A DNA stretch of 6,137 bases. Source: Clostridia bacterium. Its GTDB lineage: Bacteria; Bacillota; Clostridia; UMGS1883. Positions 1 through 6,137 of the stretch are shown in pieces (positions within the stretch are counted from its first letter, which is position 1; each line of letters starts with the position of its first letter). The position numbers and the translations under genes were made by a program. The notes below the pieces were generated by a model. That model did not search any database. It was given only the letters and a program-made list of their open reading frames with translations, and was not told where the DNA came from. The stretch is taken from contig JAFSBF010000216.1 of assembly GCA_017441965.1 (NCBI GenBank), forward strand, positions 1 to 6,137, read 5' to 3'.

Positions 1-1
1 G

Positions 2-493
2 ATAAAGGGTGAGGGACATTTTTCCGCAGTGTTTATAAAAAAAGGCGAAGAAAAGTATAAGAAAAGGATTATGCCCAAAACGGCAGGGAAGGATATAATT
101 GAAAGCTACAGAGCTTTTGAAAAGGAAAACCTAAACGTAAATCTTGAGGGGAATTTTATAGCCTTTGGTGAAAATCTGTATCTTCTTCCGGGTGAGATGC
201 TTTCCCTTGACAAAATTAAATGTATAAGACCTGGGCTTCTTCTCGGCGAGGTGCGTAAAGGTCGATTTATTCCGTCGCATCATCTTTGTATGTCGCTTGT
301 GAAAGAAGATTTTAAGCGTACAATTGCACTTTCAGATGAAAAAATCAGTGACTATGTAAAGGGCAATTCAATACCCACAGACGGTGAAAAAGGATACGGC
401 GCAATGCTTTATATGGAAAAATTCCCTATTGGGTGGTATAAATACAGTGACGGATATGCAAAAAACCATTATCCAAAGAATTTAAGAGTATAA
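2..493 (+). CDS. rsmF: RsmF-type 16S rRNA m5C methyltransferase, C-terminal part (5' truncated by window)
   Basis: This is the last 163 codons of a Nol1/Nop2/Sun-family rRNA cytosine-5 methyltransferase; the SAM-binding and catalytic-cysteine domain lies upstream of the window. The reading frame is open from base 2 and starts with IKGEGHF, the conserved GEGHF motif that closes the catalytic domain. The GTG at 29 is therefore an internal Val codon, not a start. The rest matches the PUA-like RNA-binding domain of RsmF. It has a GEVRKGRFIPSHHLCMSL stretch (compare 'HPLALAL' in relatives) and the diagnostic GWYKYSDG...KNHYPKNLR ending near the C-terminus. Family members methylate cytosine in the decoding region of 16S rRNA (C1407 in E. 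coli); the exact target here is inferred. The stop TAA at 491-493 is 15 bases before ppa, so the two genes probably share a transcript. A sister RNA m5C methyltransferase with the same PUA tail cannot be fully excluded. Confidence 0.85.
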   Translation: MKGEGHFSAVFIKKGEEKYKKRIMPKTAGKDIIESYRAFEKENLNVNLEGNFIAFGENLYLLPGEMLSLDKIKCIRPGLLLGEVRKGRFIPSHHLCMSLVKEDFKRTIALSDEKISDYVKGNSIPTDGEKGYGAMLYMEKFPIGWYKYSDGYAKNHYPKNLRV

Positions 494-508
494 CAGGAGG
501 CAATAAAT

Positions 509-1042
509 ATGTTCAACGTATGGCATAATGTAAACCCCGAAAGAATTAAAAAGGACGATTTTCTGGCAGTAATAGAAATTCCCAAGGGCGGACGAAACAA
601 GTACGAGCTTGACAAGGAAACAGGAATGATAATTCTTGACCGTGTGCTTTATACATCGACGCACTATCCTGCAAATTACGGCTTTATTCCCAGAACGTAT
701 GCAGATGACGGTGACCCGCTTGACGTGCTGGTTTTATGTCAGGAGAAGATTGACAGCCTTGTTTTGGTGCGCTGTTATCCTATCGGAGTTATAAAGATGA
801 TAGATGACGGTAAGGTTGACGAAAAGATTATTGCCATACCCTTTAGTGACCCGACCTATGCGGCATATAAGGAGCTTGAGGAATTGCCTGACCACATTTC
901 ACGTGAGATTTCGCATTTCTTTGAAGTGTACAAAATGCTCGAAAACAAGGAGACTGCCGTAAACGAGGTTCTGGGACGGGAAGAGGCAGAAAAGGTTATA
1001 GAAAATTGCATAGCCTCATACAAAGAAAAAATTCTTGGCTGA
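509..1042 (+). CDS. ppa: Inorganic pyrophosphatase, family I
   Basis: This is a soluble cytoplasmic enzyme that hydrolyses pyrophosphate to two phosphates, pulling biosynthetic reactions forward. The 177 residues are the usual length for bacterial family I enzymes. The signature DGDPLDV lies at residues 67-73. Known active-site residues can be placed by eye against E. coli: E23, K31, E33, R45, Y53, Y57, D67, D69, D72, D99, D104, K106, and the Y141-K142 pair in HFFEVYK. All metal-binding Asp are present, so the enzyme should be active. The start is ATG with a strong AGGAGG (495-500) eight bases upstream. The gene lies 15 bases after the methyltransferase and 15 bases before maf. The product of Maf is pyrophosphate, this enzyme's substrate, which makes the pairing sensible, although Ppa serves the whole cell. 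Confidence 0.98.
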   Translation: MFNVWHNVNPERIKKDDFLAVIEIPKGGRNKYELDKETGMIILDRVLYTSTHYPANYGFIPRTYADDGDPLDVLVLCQEKIDSLVLVRCYPIGVIKMIDDGKVDEKIIAIPFSDPTYAAYKELEELPDHISREISHFFEVYKMLENKETAVNEVLGREEAEKVIENCIASYKEKILG

Positions 1043-1057
1043 AAGGAATAAAATATT

Positions 1058-1645
1058 ATGGGTAAGCCATTATTTGTACTTGCATCTGCGTCACCGAGAA
1101 GAAAACAGCTTCTTCAGAGCATTGGTCTCAGTGCGCAGATAATACCTGCAAACATAGATGAGGACAAGCTAAAAGGTCTGCCGCCTGAAAAAATGGTTTC
1201 GCAGCTTGCAATGCTTAAAGCAACTGACGTTGCACGTTCGTTTAAAGGGGAAACGTATGTTATCGGTGCAGATACGTGCGTGTGCCTTGACGGTGAAATC
1301 CTCGGGAAACCGCACAATATTGCCGATGCAAAAAGAATGCTCCAAATGCTCAGCGGAAAAAAACACACAGTATACACGGGCTATTGTGTGGTGGATTGTA
1401 AAAGCGGAAACGCCACCTCAAAGTGCGAGAAAACTGAGGTGAAATTCCGCACACTCTCTGAAAAAGAAATAGATGCCTACATAAAAACACGTGAGCCTAT
1501 GGATAAGGCGGGGGCATATGGTATTCAGGGAAAGGGCAGTATATTTATAGAAAAGATAGAGGGGGATTATTTTAATGTTGTTGGACTTCCCCTGTGCGCA
1601 CTCTCGCAGATGATGCGTGACGAGTTTGGAATAGAACTTTGGTAA
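1058..1645 (+). CDS. maf: Maf-family nucleoside triphosphate pyrophosphatase (YhdE-like, probable dTTP/UTP type)
   Basis: Maf enzymes hydrolyse nucleoside triphosphates to monophosphate plus pyrophosphate and are thought to keep non-canonical nucleotides out of nucleic acids; in B. subtilis overexpression interferes with septum formation. The 195 residues are a typical length. The N-terminal SASPRR loop is at residues 10-15, the GADT motif with the probable catalytic Asp at 70-73, and GEILGKP at 79-85. The KAGAYGIQGKG segment is at 150-160, and GDYFNVVGLP, the conserved C-terminal motif, is at 169-178. The 'AGAYxIQG' form, rather than the 'AGAFxxEG' form of YceF, points to the YhdE subfamily acting on dTTP and UTP; this is inferred from motif type. 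The ATG start follows AAAGGA (1042-1047) by ten bases. maf next to mre genes is a classic arrangement in Bacillota; here mreC follows directly, 13 bases on, with neither radC nor mreB between. Confidence 0.96.
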   Translation: MGKPLFVLASASPRRKQLLQSIGLSAQIIPANIDEDKLKGLPPEKMVSQLAMLKATDVARSFKGETYVIGADTCVCLDGEILGKPHNIADAKRMLQMLSGKKHTVYTGYCVVDCKSGNATSKCEKTEVKFRTLSEKEIDAYIKTREPMDKAGAYGIQGKGSIFIEKIEGDYFNVVGLPLCALSQMMRDEFGIELW

Positions 1646-1658
1646 GGAATGAATTTAA

Positions 1659-2483
1659 ATGAAAAAATTGGGTAAAAAGCATATTATAATATTTGCGTGC
1701 ATAACCGCTTTGATACTTGCTGTTTCGATAGTTTCCTTTAAAACGGGGAATAATGCCGTGTCAAATATAATCGGCACGGTGATTTCGCCTGTGCAGAGCG
1801 GCACTGCTGCAGTAGTGCGGGGAACAAAAAATTTTGCGGTGAATATCTTTTCCTCGGGCAAAAACGCACGGGAGAATGAAAAACTTAAGGCAGAGATAGC
1901 ATCGCTTAATGACCAGCTTCGAATGGTTGAGGGATATAAAACGGAGAATGAGAAGCTCCGCTCAATGCTGCAGCTTGCCGAGAGCCGCAGTGACTTTGAA
2001 AGTACGGCGGCAAACGTAATCGGCAGAAGCATAGACGAGCTTCACAGCACCATCACCATTGACAAGGGAACACGGCATAATATTAAAAAGAATGCCGTTG
2101 TATACACTGCCGACGGACTTGTAGGCAGGGTGAGCGAGGCAGGCTATAACTTTTCCAAGGTGCAGACAATATTTGATGCGGAAAGTGCCGTTTCGGCAAT
2201 CTGCCTCAGAAGCGGAGATATGGGAATTGTAGAAGGCAGTTCACTCTCAACGGGTGGAATATGCACAATGAATTATATTGATAAATCTGCAAAAACAGTT
2301 GTGGGCGATATGGTTGAAACGTCTGCGGCAGGCGGAATATTTCCGCAGGGAATACTTATCGGAAAAATTACGCAGATAAAAGAAGATAACCGTGCACTTA
2401 CCTTAAGTGCGGTTGTTGAAACGAGTGTTAACCCAAATAATCTTGACAAGGTCTTGGTAATAACCGATGTGATTGCGAAGTGA
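1659..2483 (+). CDS. mreC: Rod shape-determining protein MreC
   Basis: MreC is a bitopic membrane scaffold of the elongation complex that binds and activates PBP2 outside the membrane and connects it to MreD, RodA and MreB. The 274 residues show the expected layout. There is a short basic N-terminus, one membrane segment at about residues 9-27, and a charged amphipathic stretch at about 70-108 (ENEKLKAEI...ENEKLRSML) that should form the dimerising coiled coil. A beta-rich extracellular domain follows. Within it, TITIDKGTRHNIKKN...GLVGRV (131-158) and FPQGILIGKI (228-237) are family hallmarks. The ATG start is preceded by AAGGA (1644-1648), overlapping the maf stop and spaced ten bases. Its last four bases form the mreD start (GTGA overlap), so mreD translation is probably coupled to it. 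mreB, the usual upstream partner, is not in this window. Confidence 0.97.
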   Translation: MKKLGKKHIIIFACITALILAVSIVSFKTGNNAVSNIIGTVISPVQSGTAAVVRGTKNFAVNIFSSGKNARENEKLKAEIASLNDQLRMVEGYKTENEKLRSMLQLAESRSDFESTAANVIGRSIDELHSTITIDKGTRHNIKKNAVVYTADGLVGRVSEAGYNFSKVQTIFDAESAVSAICLRSGDMGIVEGSSLSTGGICTMNYIDKSAKTVVGDMVETSAAGGIFPQGILIGKITQIKEDNRALTLSAVVETSVNPNNLDKVLVITDVIAK

Positions 2484-2998
2484 AAACAGTGAATAATCTG
2501 AAAAAACTGACGGGGATATACATAGTATTTTTGCTTCAATCCCTGATATTTGAAAACATCAGAATATTTTCCTGCCCGCCTGATATTCTTATAGCGGCAA
2601 CGATTGTACTGTCAGTTTCGTCTGAAATTAAATCTGCGGCACTTTTAGGCGGCTTTGCAGGACTTCTCACAGATGTGATGTACGGCAGAGTTTTTGGTAT
2701 AAATATCCTTATGTATATGTACCTCGGACTTTTAGTAAGTCTTGCAGTTGATAAGAAAAGTGATAATTCACCCCTCATAATGGGTTGGATTTCTTTTGTA
2801 TGCATTGCACTAATGGAGATAGTTGTGGCACTGCTTAAATCAATGTTTGGTTATCCGTCATCGGCAGGATTTTTGACGGCAAACATTTTTGTAAAGGGTA
2901 TTTTTGGTGCAATATTTGCGTTCTTATATGTGCTTTTAAGAGAAAAGGTGGCAAAACGCAGAAAGAAAGCACTTTCAGGTGAGGAGGATGCGCAGTGA
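2480..2998 (+). CDS. mreD: Rod shape-determining protein MreD
   Basis: MreD is a small polytopic membrane protein of the elongasome that binds MreC. The 172-residue length is typical, and about six hydrophobic segments are visible at roughly residues 9-27, 33-49, 52-68, 71-89, 98-118 and 134-153. The central GGFAGLLTDVMYGRVFG (57-73) followed by INILMYMYLG fits the conserved MreD core with its Gly-rich helix and Asp. The tail after the last helix is strongly basic and then acidic (KVAKRRKKALSGEEDAQ), so it probably lies in the cytoplasm. The GTG start overlaps the mreC TGA by four bases, and no convincing Shine-Dalgarno lies ahead of it; translation is probably by re-initiation of ribosomes finishing mreC. 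A second GTG three codons later (2489) is a possible alternative start. MreD is poorly conserved, so position between mreC and mrdA adds weight to the call. Confidence 0.94.
   Translation: MKTVNNLKKLTGIYIVFLLQSLIFENIRIFSCPPDILIAATIVLSVSSEIKSAALLGGFAGLLTDVMYGRVFGINILMYMYLGLLVSLAVDKKSDNSPLIMGWISFVCIALMEIVVALLKSMFGYPSSAGFLTANIFVKGIFGAIFAFLYVLLREKVAKRRKKALSGEEDAQ
2982..2987 (+). promoter_or_regulatory. Shine-Dalgarno for mrdA inside the mreD 3' end
   Basis: A perfect AGGAGG sits seven bases before the mrdA GTG and lies within the last codons of mreD. It supports the GTG at 2995 as the start. It also suggests that mrdA can be initiated independently, besides coupling through the GTGA overlap, unlike mreD, which has no visible site of this kind. 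Confidence 0.8.
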
Positions 2999-5013
2999 AA
3001 ACAAGACGTTATATAATTTTCTATGTGCTTTTTGCCCTCACAGCACTTATGATTGGTGCACGCCTTATAAATCTGCAGATTGCAAACGGAAATTATTACA
3101 GAGAAAAAAGTAATTCACGCACAGTACGAAGTGTGGAGCTTGCCGCACCGCGTGGCGAAATCCTCGACAGAAACGGACGTGCCATTGTTTCAAACAGAAC
3201 GGGGTATAACGTATACATCCTTTCTAACCGTGAGCGTACAAGTGCCCAGCTTAATAAGGTTATAAATAACCTTTCAAAGGCAGTAAAGTCAAAGGGCAGA
3301 TTTTCTGATGATGTACTGCCGATAAGTGTAACGGACGATAAATATGAATTCTATACGGCAAAGGAAGAAAGCCGTAAATGGAAAAAAACAAACGGATATA
3401 AGGAAAATGACAGCGCACAAAAGGTTATGGACAGCCTTTGTGAAAAATATGGTATTGATACGGAAAAATACACAAAGAAGAAGATTTTAGCGATTGCTGC
3501 AACACGTATTGATATGGTTAAGCGTGGTTTTTCAATGGCTTCACCGTATCTTTTTGCGGAGGATATTCCCATAGAGGAAATATCCGTAATAAAGGAGCAG
3601 GCGGAAAAATTCCCCGATGTCAGCATTATAACCCAGCCTGTGCGAAATTATCCGTACCCGACACTCGGCGCACACATACTTGGACGTGTGGGAATGATAA
3701 GTGCGCAGGAGTATGAGGAAAACGAGGATGACGGCTACAATATAAATTCACATATAGGAAAAGACGGAATAGAAAAGTACCTTGAAAAGCATCTGCGTGG
3801 CGAAAACGGAAGCGGTAGAATTGAGCAGACCCGGGGAGGGTACAGTGTAGGTCATAACGTTGAAAAAGAGCCGATAGCGGGAAAAAGCGTAAATCTTACA
3901 ATAGACCTTGATATGCAGCTTGCAAGTGAAAAGGCACTTCGTGACACCATTTATGAAATCAGCAGTGCATCGGACAGTGCCGAAGGAGGACGTGATGCAT
4001 CAAGCGGAAGTATTGTTGTAATAGACGTTAACAGCGGTGACGTTCTGGCAATGGCGTCATACCCGTCATATGACATTGAAAATTTCGGTGCTATGTATAA
4101 CGAGCTTGTAAGTAACCCTTCAAAGCCGCTTTTTAACCGTGCACTTTCAGGCACATATTCACCTGCATCGACATTCAAGCTTCTTGTAGGTGCAGCGGCA
4201 CTTGAGGAGGGTGTTATAACTACTGACGAGGAAATTTTTGATTCGGGAAAATACACGTATTTTTCTGATTATCAGCCTGCGTGCTGGATTTACAATCAAA
4301 AGGGTGTAACACACGGGTATCTGAATGTGTCGGAGGCTATTCGGGATTCGTGTAATATCTTTTTCTATGAAACGGGACGCAGACTTACCATTGAAAAGAT
4401 AAATAATTATGCAACTCTTTTCGGCTTTGGTCAGAAAAGCGGAATTGAGCTTAGTGCAGAGGAAAAAAGCGGTGTTGTGGCATCGCCTGAAAACAGAAAG
4501 AAAAACGGCGGAATATGGTACCCCGGTGATACGTGCCAGACGGCAATAGGACAATCTGATACACTTGTAACGCCGCTGCAGCTTGCAAACTATATTGCAA
4601 CAATTGCAAACGGCGGAACAAGGTACAAGCCGCATTTAATAAAATCACTTGCAGGCGAAGAAACGCAGAGAAAGAGTGAAGTCCTCTCTAAAATAAACCT
4701 GAAAGAGGAAAATCGCGCTGCAGTTGTAGACGGACTTCGCCGTGTTGTAACAGAGGGTACGGCATTTACTGCGTTTCAGGGATGCAAAATATCCGTTGCG
4801 GCAAAGACGGGCAGTGCACAGACCTCGGGCGTGTATACAAACGGTGTATGTGTTGCATATGCACCGTATGAAAAACCGCAGATTGCAATAGCGTGCGTCA
4901 TTGAAAAAGCGGGCAGCGGTTCGCACGTGGCAAAGGCAGTAAGACGGGTTGTTGACAGCTACTTTGACAGCAGTGATGAAGACAATATGAAAACGAATGT
5001 CCTTGTAAGATAA
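2995..5013 (+). CDS. mrdA: Penicillin-binding protein 2 (class B, elongasome DD-transpeptidase)
   Basis: This is the membrane-anchored peptidoglycan transpeptidase that cross-links new lateral wall, working with the glycosyltransferase RodA and activated by MreC. The 672 residues are in the usual range. There is a signal-anchor at about 6-23 after a basic start. The N-terminal dimerisation domain includes APRGEILDRNGR (51-62), and the region around 90-215 with LPI and RIDMVKRGFS resembles clostridial PBP2. GKDGIEKYLEKHLRG (255-269) leads into the transpeptidase domain. Catalytic motifs are complete: STFK with nucleophile S392 and K395, SCN at 452-454, and KTGS at 604-607. Also present is TPLQLANYIATIANGGT (526-542). 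The presence of residues 95-165 and the position after mreCD favour PBP2 over FtsI-type PBP3. The GTG start overlaps mreD by four bases and has AGGAGG seven bases upstream. One oddity is SPASTFK, where most relatives have PGSTFK, with Ala before the active serine. rodA is not in the window. Confidence 0.96.
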   Translation: MKTRRYIIFYVLFALTALMIGARLINLQIANGNYYREKSNSRTVRSVELAAPRGEILDRNGRAIVSNRTGYNVYILSNRERTSAQLNKVINNLSKAVKSKGRFSDDVLPISVTDDKYEFYTAKEESRKWKKTNGYKENDSAQKVMDSLCEKYGIDTEKYTKKKILAIAATRIDMVKRGFSMASPYLFAEDIPIEEISVIKEQAEKFPDVSIITQPVRNYPYPTLGAHILGRVGMISAQEYEENEDDGYNINSHIGKDGIEKYLEKHLRGENGSGRIEQTRGGYSVGHNVEKEPIAGKSVNLTIDLDMQLASEKALRDTIYEISSASDSAEGGRDASSGSIVVIDVNSGDVLAMASYPSYDIENFGAMYNELVSNPSKPLFNRALSGTYSPASTFKLLVGAAALEEGVITTDEEIFDSGKYTYFSDYQPACWIYNQKGVTHGYLNVSEAIRDSCNIFFYETGRRLTIEKINNYATLFGFGQKSGIELSAEEKSGVVASPENRKKNGGIWYPGDTCQTAIGQSDTLVTPLQLANYIATIANGGTRYKPHLIKSLAGEETQRKSEVLSKINLKEENRAAVVDGLRRVVTEGTAFTAFQGCKISVAAKTGSAQTSGVYTNGVCVAYAPYEKPQIAIACVIEKAGSGSHVAKAVRRVVDSYFDSSDEDNMKTNVLVR

Positions 5014-5018
5014 AGGAG
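5013..5018 (+). promoter_or_regulatory. Shine-Dalgarno deciding the minC start
   Basis: AAGGAG begins at the last base of the mrdA stop codon. It is eight bases from the ATG at 5027, but only five from an in-frame TTG at 5024. The normal spacing and the better codon favour ATG, making minC 194 rather than 195 residues. Confidence 0.75.
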
Positions 5019-5026
5019 AGCTTTTG

Positions 5027-5611
5027 ATGCTTAGTATTAAAGGTCGTGAAAATGAAATAGAGCTTTGCTTTAAAGAAAATATAACTTTTGAAGAGGCAAA
5101 GCAGGCACTTTTGCGTTTGAAGGAGGAAAACAAAACCTTCTTTGTAAAAGAGAATATAAAAATATCCTACAGCGGAATAGACCTTCGCTATAATGAGGAA
5201 CTTGAGTTTTCAGAATTTCTCAAAGAGCTTTTCGGAAACAGTACCAATCTTATAAAAAAGCATCGCCTTTCGACAAAGCAGATTGAATATTCCCTTGATG
5301 ATGATGAAAAAATCAGCCTTGTAATAAATAAATCACTTCGCAGCGGTGAAACGGTCACAGCGAGGGGTGATGTCATAATATACGGAGATGTTAACCCCGG
5401 GGCAACCGTTACGGCGAGGGGGAATATAACCGTGCTCGGCACACTTCGTGGAAATGCGTGCGTGACAGAGGGGGGCAGGGTGTTTGCCCTTAATATGCAG
5501 CCCTCGCAGATAAGGATAGGAAAGGTATATTCTTATAATAAAAAGGCGGAGAATGTAAAAAGTGCGTACGCAATAGCAGAAAATGACGAAATAATCTTGC
5601 AGTGTTTATAA
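5027..5611 (+). CDS. minC: Septum site-determining protein MinC
   Basis: MinC inhibits FtsZ polymerisation away from mid-cell and is brought to the membrane by MinD-ATP. The 194 residues divide into an N-terminal FtsZ-inhibiting domain (about 1-75, weakly conserved), a short linker, and the C-terminal beta-helix that binds MinD and dimerises (about 101-194). The latter is unmistakable: LRSGETV (104-110), GDVIIYGDVNPGA (114-126), GNITVLGTLRG (132-142) and MQPSQIRIG (157-165). TVTARG occurs twice, at 109-114 and 127-132, one 18-residue helix turn apart. The protein is about 30 residues shorter than the E. coli and B. subtilis proteins. Two departures are seen. The MinD-contact motif RSGQ reads RSGE, and the usual A-H-A-G loop after RG reads ACVTEGG and is about four residues shorter. 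The gene follows mrdA by 13 bases, so it is probably on the same transcript. ATG at 5027 is preferred over TTG at 5024 on ribosome-site spacing. Confidence 0.95.
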   Translation: MLSIKGRENEIELCFKENITFEEAKQALLRLKEENKTFFVKENIKISYSGIDLRYNEELEFSEFLKELFGNSTNLIKKHRLSTKQIEYSLDDDEKISLVINKSLRSGETVTARGDVIIYGDVNPGATVTARGNITVLGTLRGNACVTEGGRVFALNMQPSQIRIGKVYSYNKKAENVKSAYAIAENDEIILQCL

Positions 5612-5619
5612 AATCATAG

Positions 5620-5648
5620 TGGACGAGCTTTGAAAATTATGGTAAAAT
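5620..5648 (+). promoter_or_regulatory. Possible sigma-A-type promoter ahead of minD (weak)
   Basis: The 58-base gap between minC and minD is the only sizeable intergenic space here. It contains TGGACG (5620-5625, four of six matches to TTGACA), a 17-base spacer, and TAAAAT (5643-5648, five of six matches to TATAAT) preceded by TGG, an extended -10 form. A start about seven bases downstream would fall at or next to the ribosome site GGAGG (5655-5659), leaving a very short leader; that weakens the case. No hairpin with a T-run is seen in the gap, so read-through from minC remains likely. Confidence 0.25.
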
Positions 5649-5669
5649 ACCTGCGGAGGGTGAAAACAA

Positions 5670-6137
5670 ATGAGTGAAGTAATAGTTGTAACAAGCGGAA
5701 AGGGCGGTGTGGGAAAAACCACAACCACCGCAAATATCGGTGCGGCACTTGCCCTTTCAGGGAAAAAAGTTGTAATGATAGATACCGACATCGGGCTTAG
5801 AAATCTTGATGTGATAATGGGTGTTGAAAACAGAATTGTATACGACCTTGTCGATGTTGTGGAAAACCGTTGTACATATACAAAGGCACTTGTGCGTGAT
5901 AAGAGATATGAGGGGTTATTTCTTCTTCCTGCGGCACAGTCAAGGGATAAGAGTGCCGTTACAACAACGCAGATGAAGCATCTTATAAGACAGATGGAGG
6001 ATAGCTTTGACTATATCCTTATAGATTGTCCTGCAGGTATTGAGCAGGGCTTTGAGAACGCAGTTGCGGCTGCAAAACGAGCGATTGTTGTTGCTATGCC
6101 CGAGGTTTCAAGTGTGCGTGATGCAGACAGAATCATC
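5670..6137 (+). CDS. minD: Septum site-determining ATPase MinD, N-terminal part (3' truncated by window)
   Basis: MinD is a ParA/SIMIBI-class membrane ATPase that dimerises on ATP, recruits MinC, and is released by MinE or placed by DivIVA/MinJ. The first 156 codons are present out of about 265 typical; the C-terminal amphipathic membrane-targeting helix lies beyond the window. The deviant Walker A motif KGGVGKTT is at residues 11-18 with the signature K11 and the P-loop K16. The D38-T-D40 and GLRNLD (42-47) segment contains the switch I Asp40. LPAAQSRDK (86-94), IDCPAG (118-123, Walker B/switch II) and PEVSSVRDADR (144-154) are all MinD-specific, ruling out Soj/ParA and most FlhG. The ATG start is preceded by GGAGG (5655-5659) at ten bases. 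Residues 142-145 read AMPE where relatives usually have T-T/N-P-E, which may be a lineage variant. minE is expected next. Confidence 0.97.
   Translation, partial: MSEVIVVTSGKGGVGKTTTTANIGAALALSGKKVVMIDTDIGLRNLDVIMGVENRIVYDLVDVVENRCTYTKALVRDKRYEGLFLLPAAQSRDKSAVTTTQMKHLIRQMEDSFDYILIDCPAGIEQGFENAVAAAKRAIVVAMPEVSSVRDADRII

Noticed and set aside
29..493. A complete 154-codon gene starting at GTG 29
   Set aside because: The frame stays open to the window edge and the upstream codons encode GEGHF, a conserved motif of the methyltransferase, so the GTG is an internal Val.
1655..2032. Reverse-strand open frame of 125 codons opposite mreC
   Set aside because: It is Ser/Phe/Leu-rich antisense of the MreC coiled-coil region, with no family resemblance and no ribosome site sought out by context.
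4159..5133. Two long reverse-strand open frames (4159-4635 and 4645-5133)
   Set aside because: They lie opposite mrdA and the start of minC, whose proteins are clearly conserved. The reverse translations are rich in Cys, Arg and Ser, show no recognisable domain, and look like antisense shadows.
5351..5422. Near-repeated DNA encoding TVTARG twice in minC
   Set aside because: It reflects the 18-residue turn of the MinC beta-helix, not a mobile or recombining repeat.
26..5613. 15-base direct repeat GCAGTGTTTATAAAA at 26-40 and 5599-5613
   Set aside because: One copy is inside the methyltransferase gene and the other spans the minC stop. They have different frames and roles, and there is no flanking similarity; a chance match in AT-rich sequence is the simplest reading.
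5641..5651. Small inverted repeat GGTA-AAA-TACC before minD
   Set aside because: A four-pair stem is too weak for a terminator or operator, and no T-run follows.
1..6137. CRISPR array, tRNA/rRNA gene, insertion sequence, toxin-antitoxin or defence system
   Set aside because: None was seen on either strand; coding sequence of conserved genes fills nearly all of the window.

Overview
The window carries one uninterrupted run of eight genes, all on the + strand, packed almost end to end with no convincing terminator between them. The order is: 3' end of an RsmF-type rRNA methyltransferase, ppa (family I inorganic pyrophosphatase), maf (nucleotide pyrophosphatase), mreC, mreD, mrdA (penicillin-binding protein 2), minC, and the 5' half of minD. 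The sequence is moderately AT-rich. It has clear AGGAGG-like ribosome binding sites, and the order maf-mre-mrdA-min is one known from Clostridia and other Bacillota. An uncultured, rod-shaped clostridial (for example gut Oscillospirales-like) bacterium is the best guess from layout and protein style. Genus cannot be told from the sequence alone.

Region by region: positions 2-493 hold the C-terminal PUA-like RNA-binding domain of the methyltransferase, whose catalytic part lies upstream of the window. Positions 509-1645 hold two small 'housekeeping' hydrolases, Ppa and Maf; Maf releases pyrophosphate and Ppa destroys it. Positions 1659-5013 form the lateral-wall elongation block. mreC, mreD and mrdA are joined by two identical GTGA overlaps, so they are probably translationally coupled. 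Positions 5027-6137 hold the start of the division-site selection block (minC, minD; minE would be expected just downstream, outside the window).

The genes fit together as a growth and division operon. MreC and MreD scaffold the elongation complex in the membrane, and PBP2 cross-links new peptidoglycan. MinC, recruited by the ATPase MinD, blocks FtsZ assembly away from mid-cell. The only gap longer than 15 bases is the 58-base minC-minD interval, which holds a weak promoter candidate.

No new type of system was found. The points worth a second look are modest. mreB is absent between maf and mreC. MinC has a Q-to-E change in its RSGQ MinD-contact motif and a shortened HAG-region loop. PBP2 has an Ala in place of the usual Gly before its active-site Ser. 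MinD has an unusual AMPE in place of T[T/N]PE. A possible internal promoter precedes minD.
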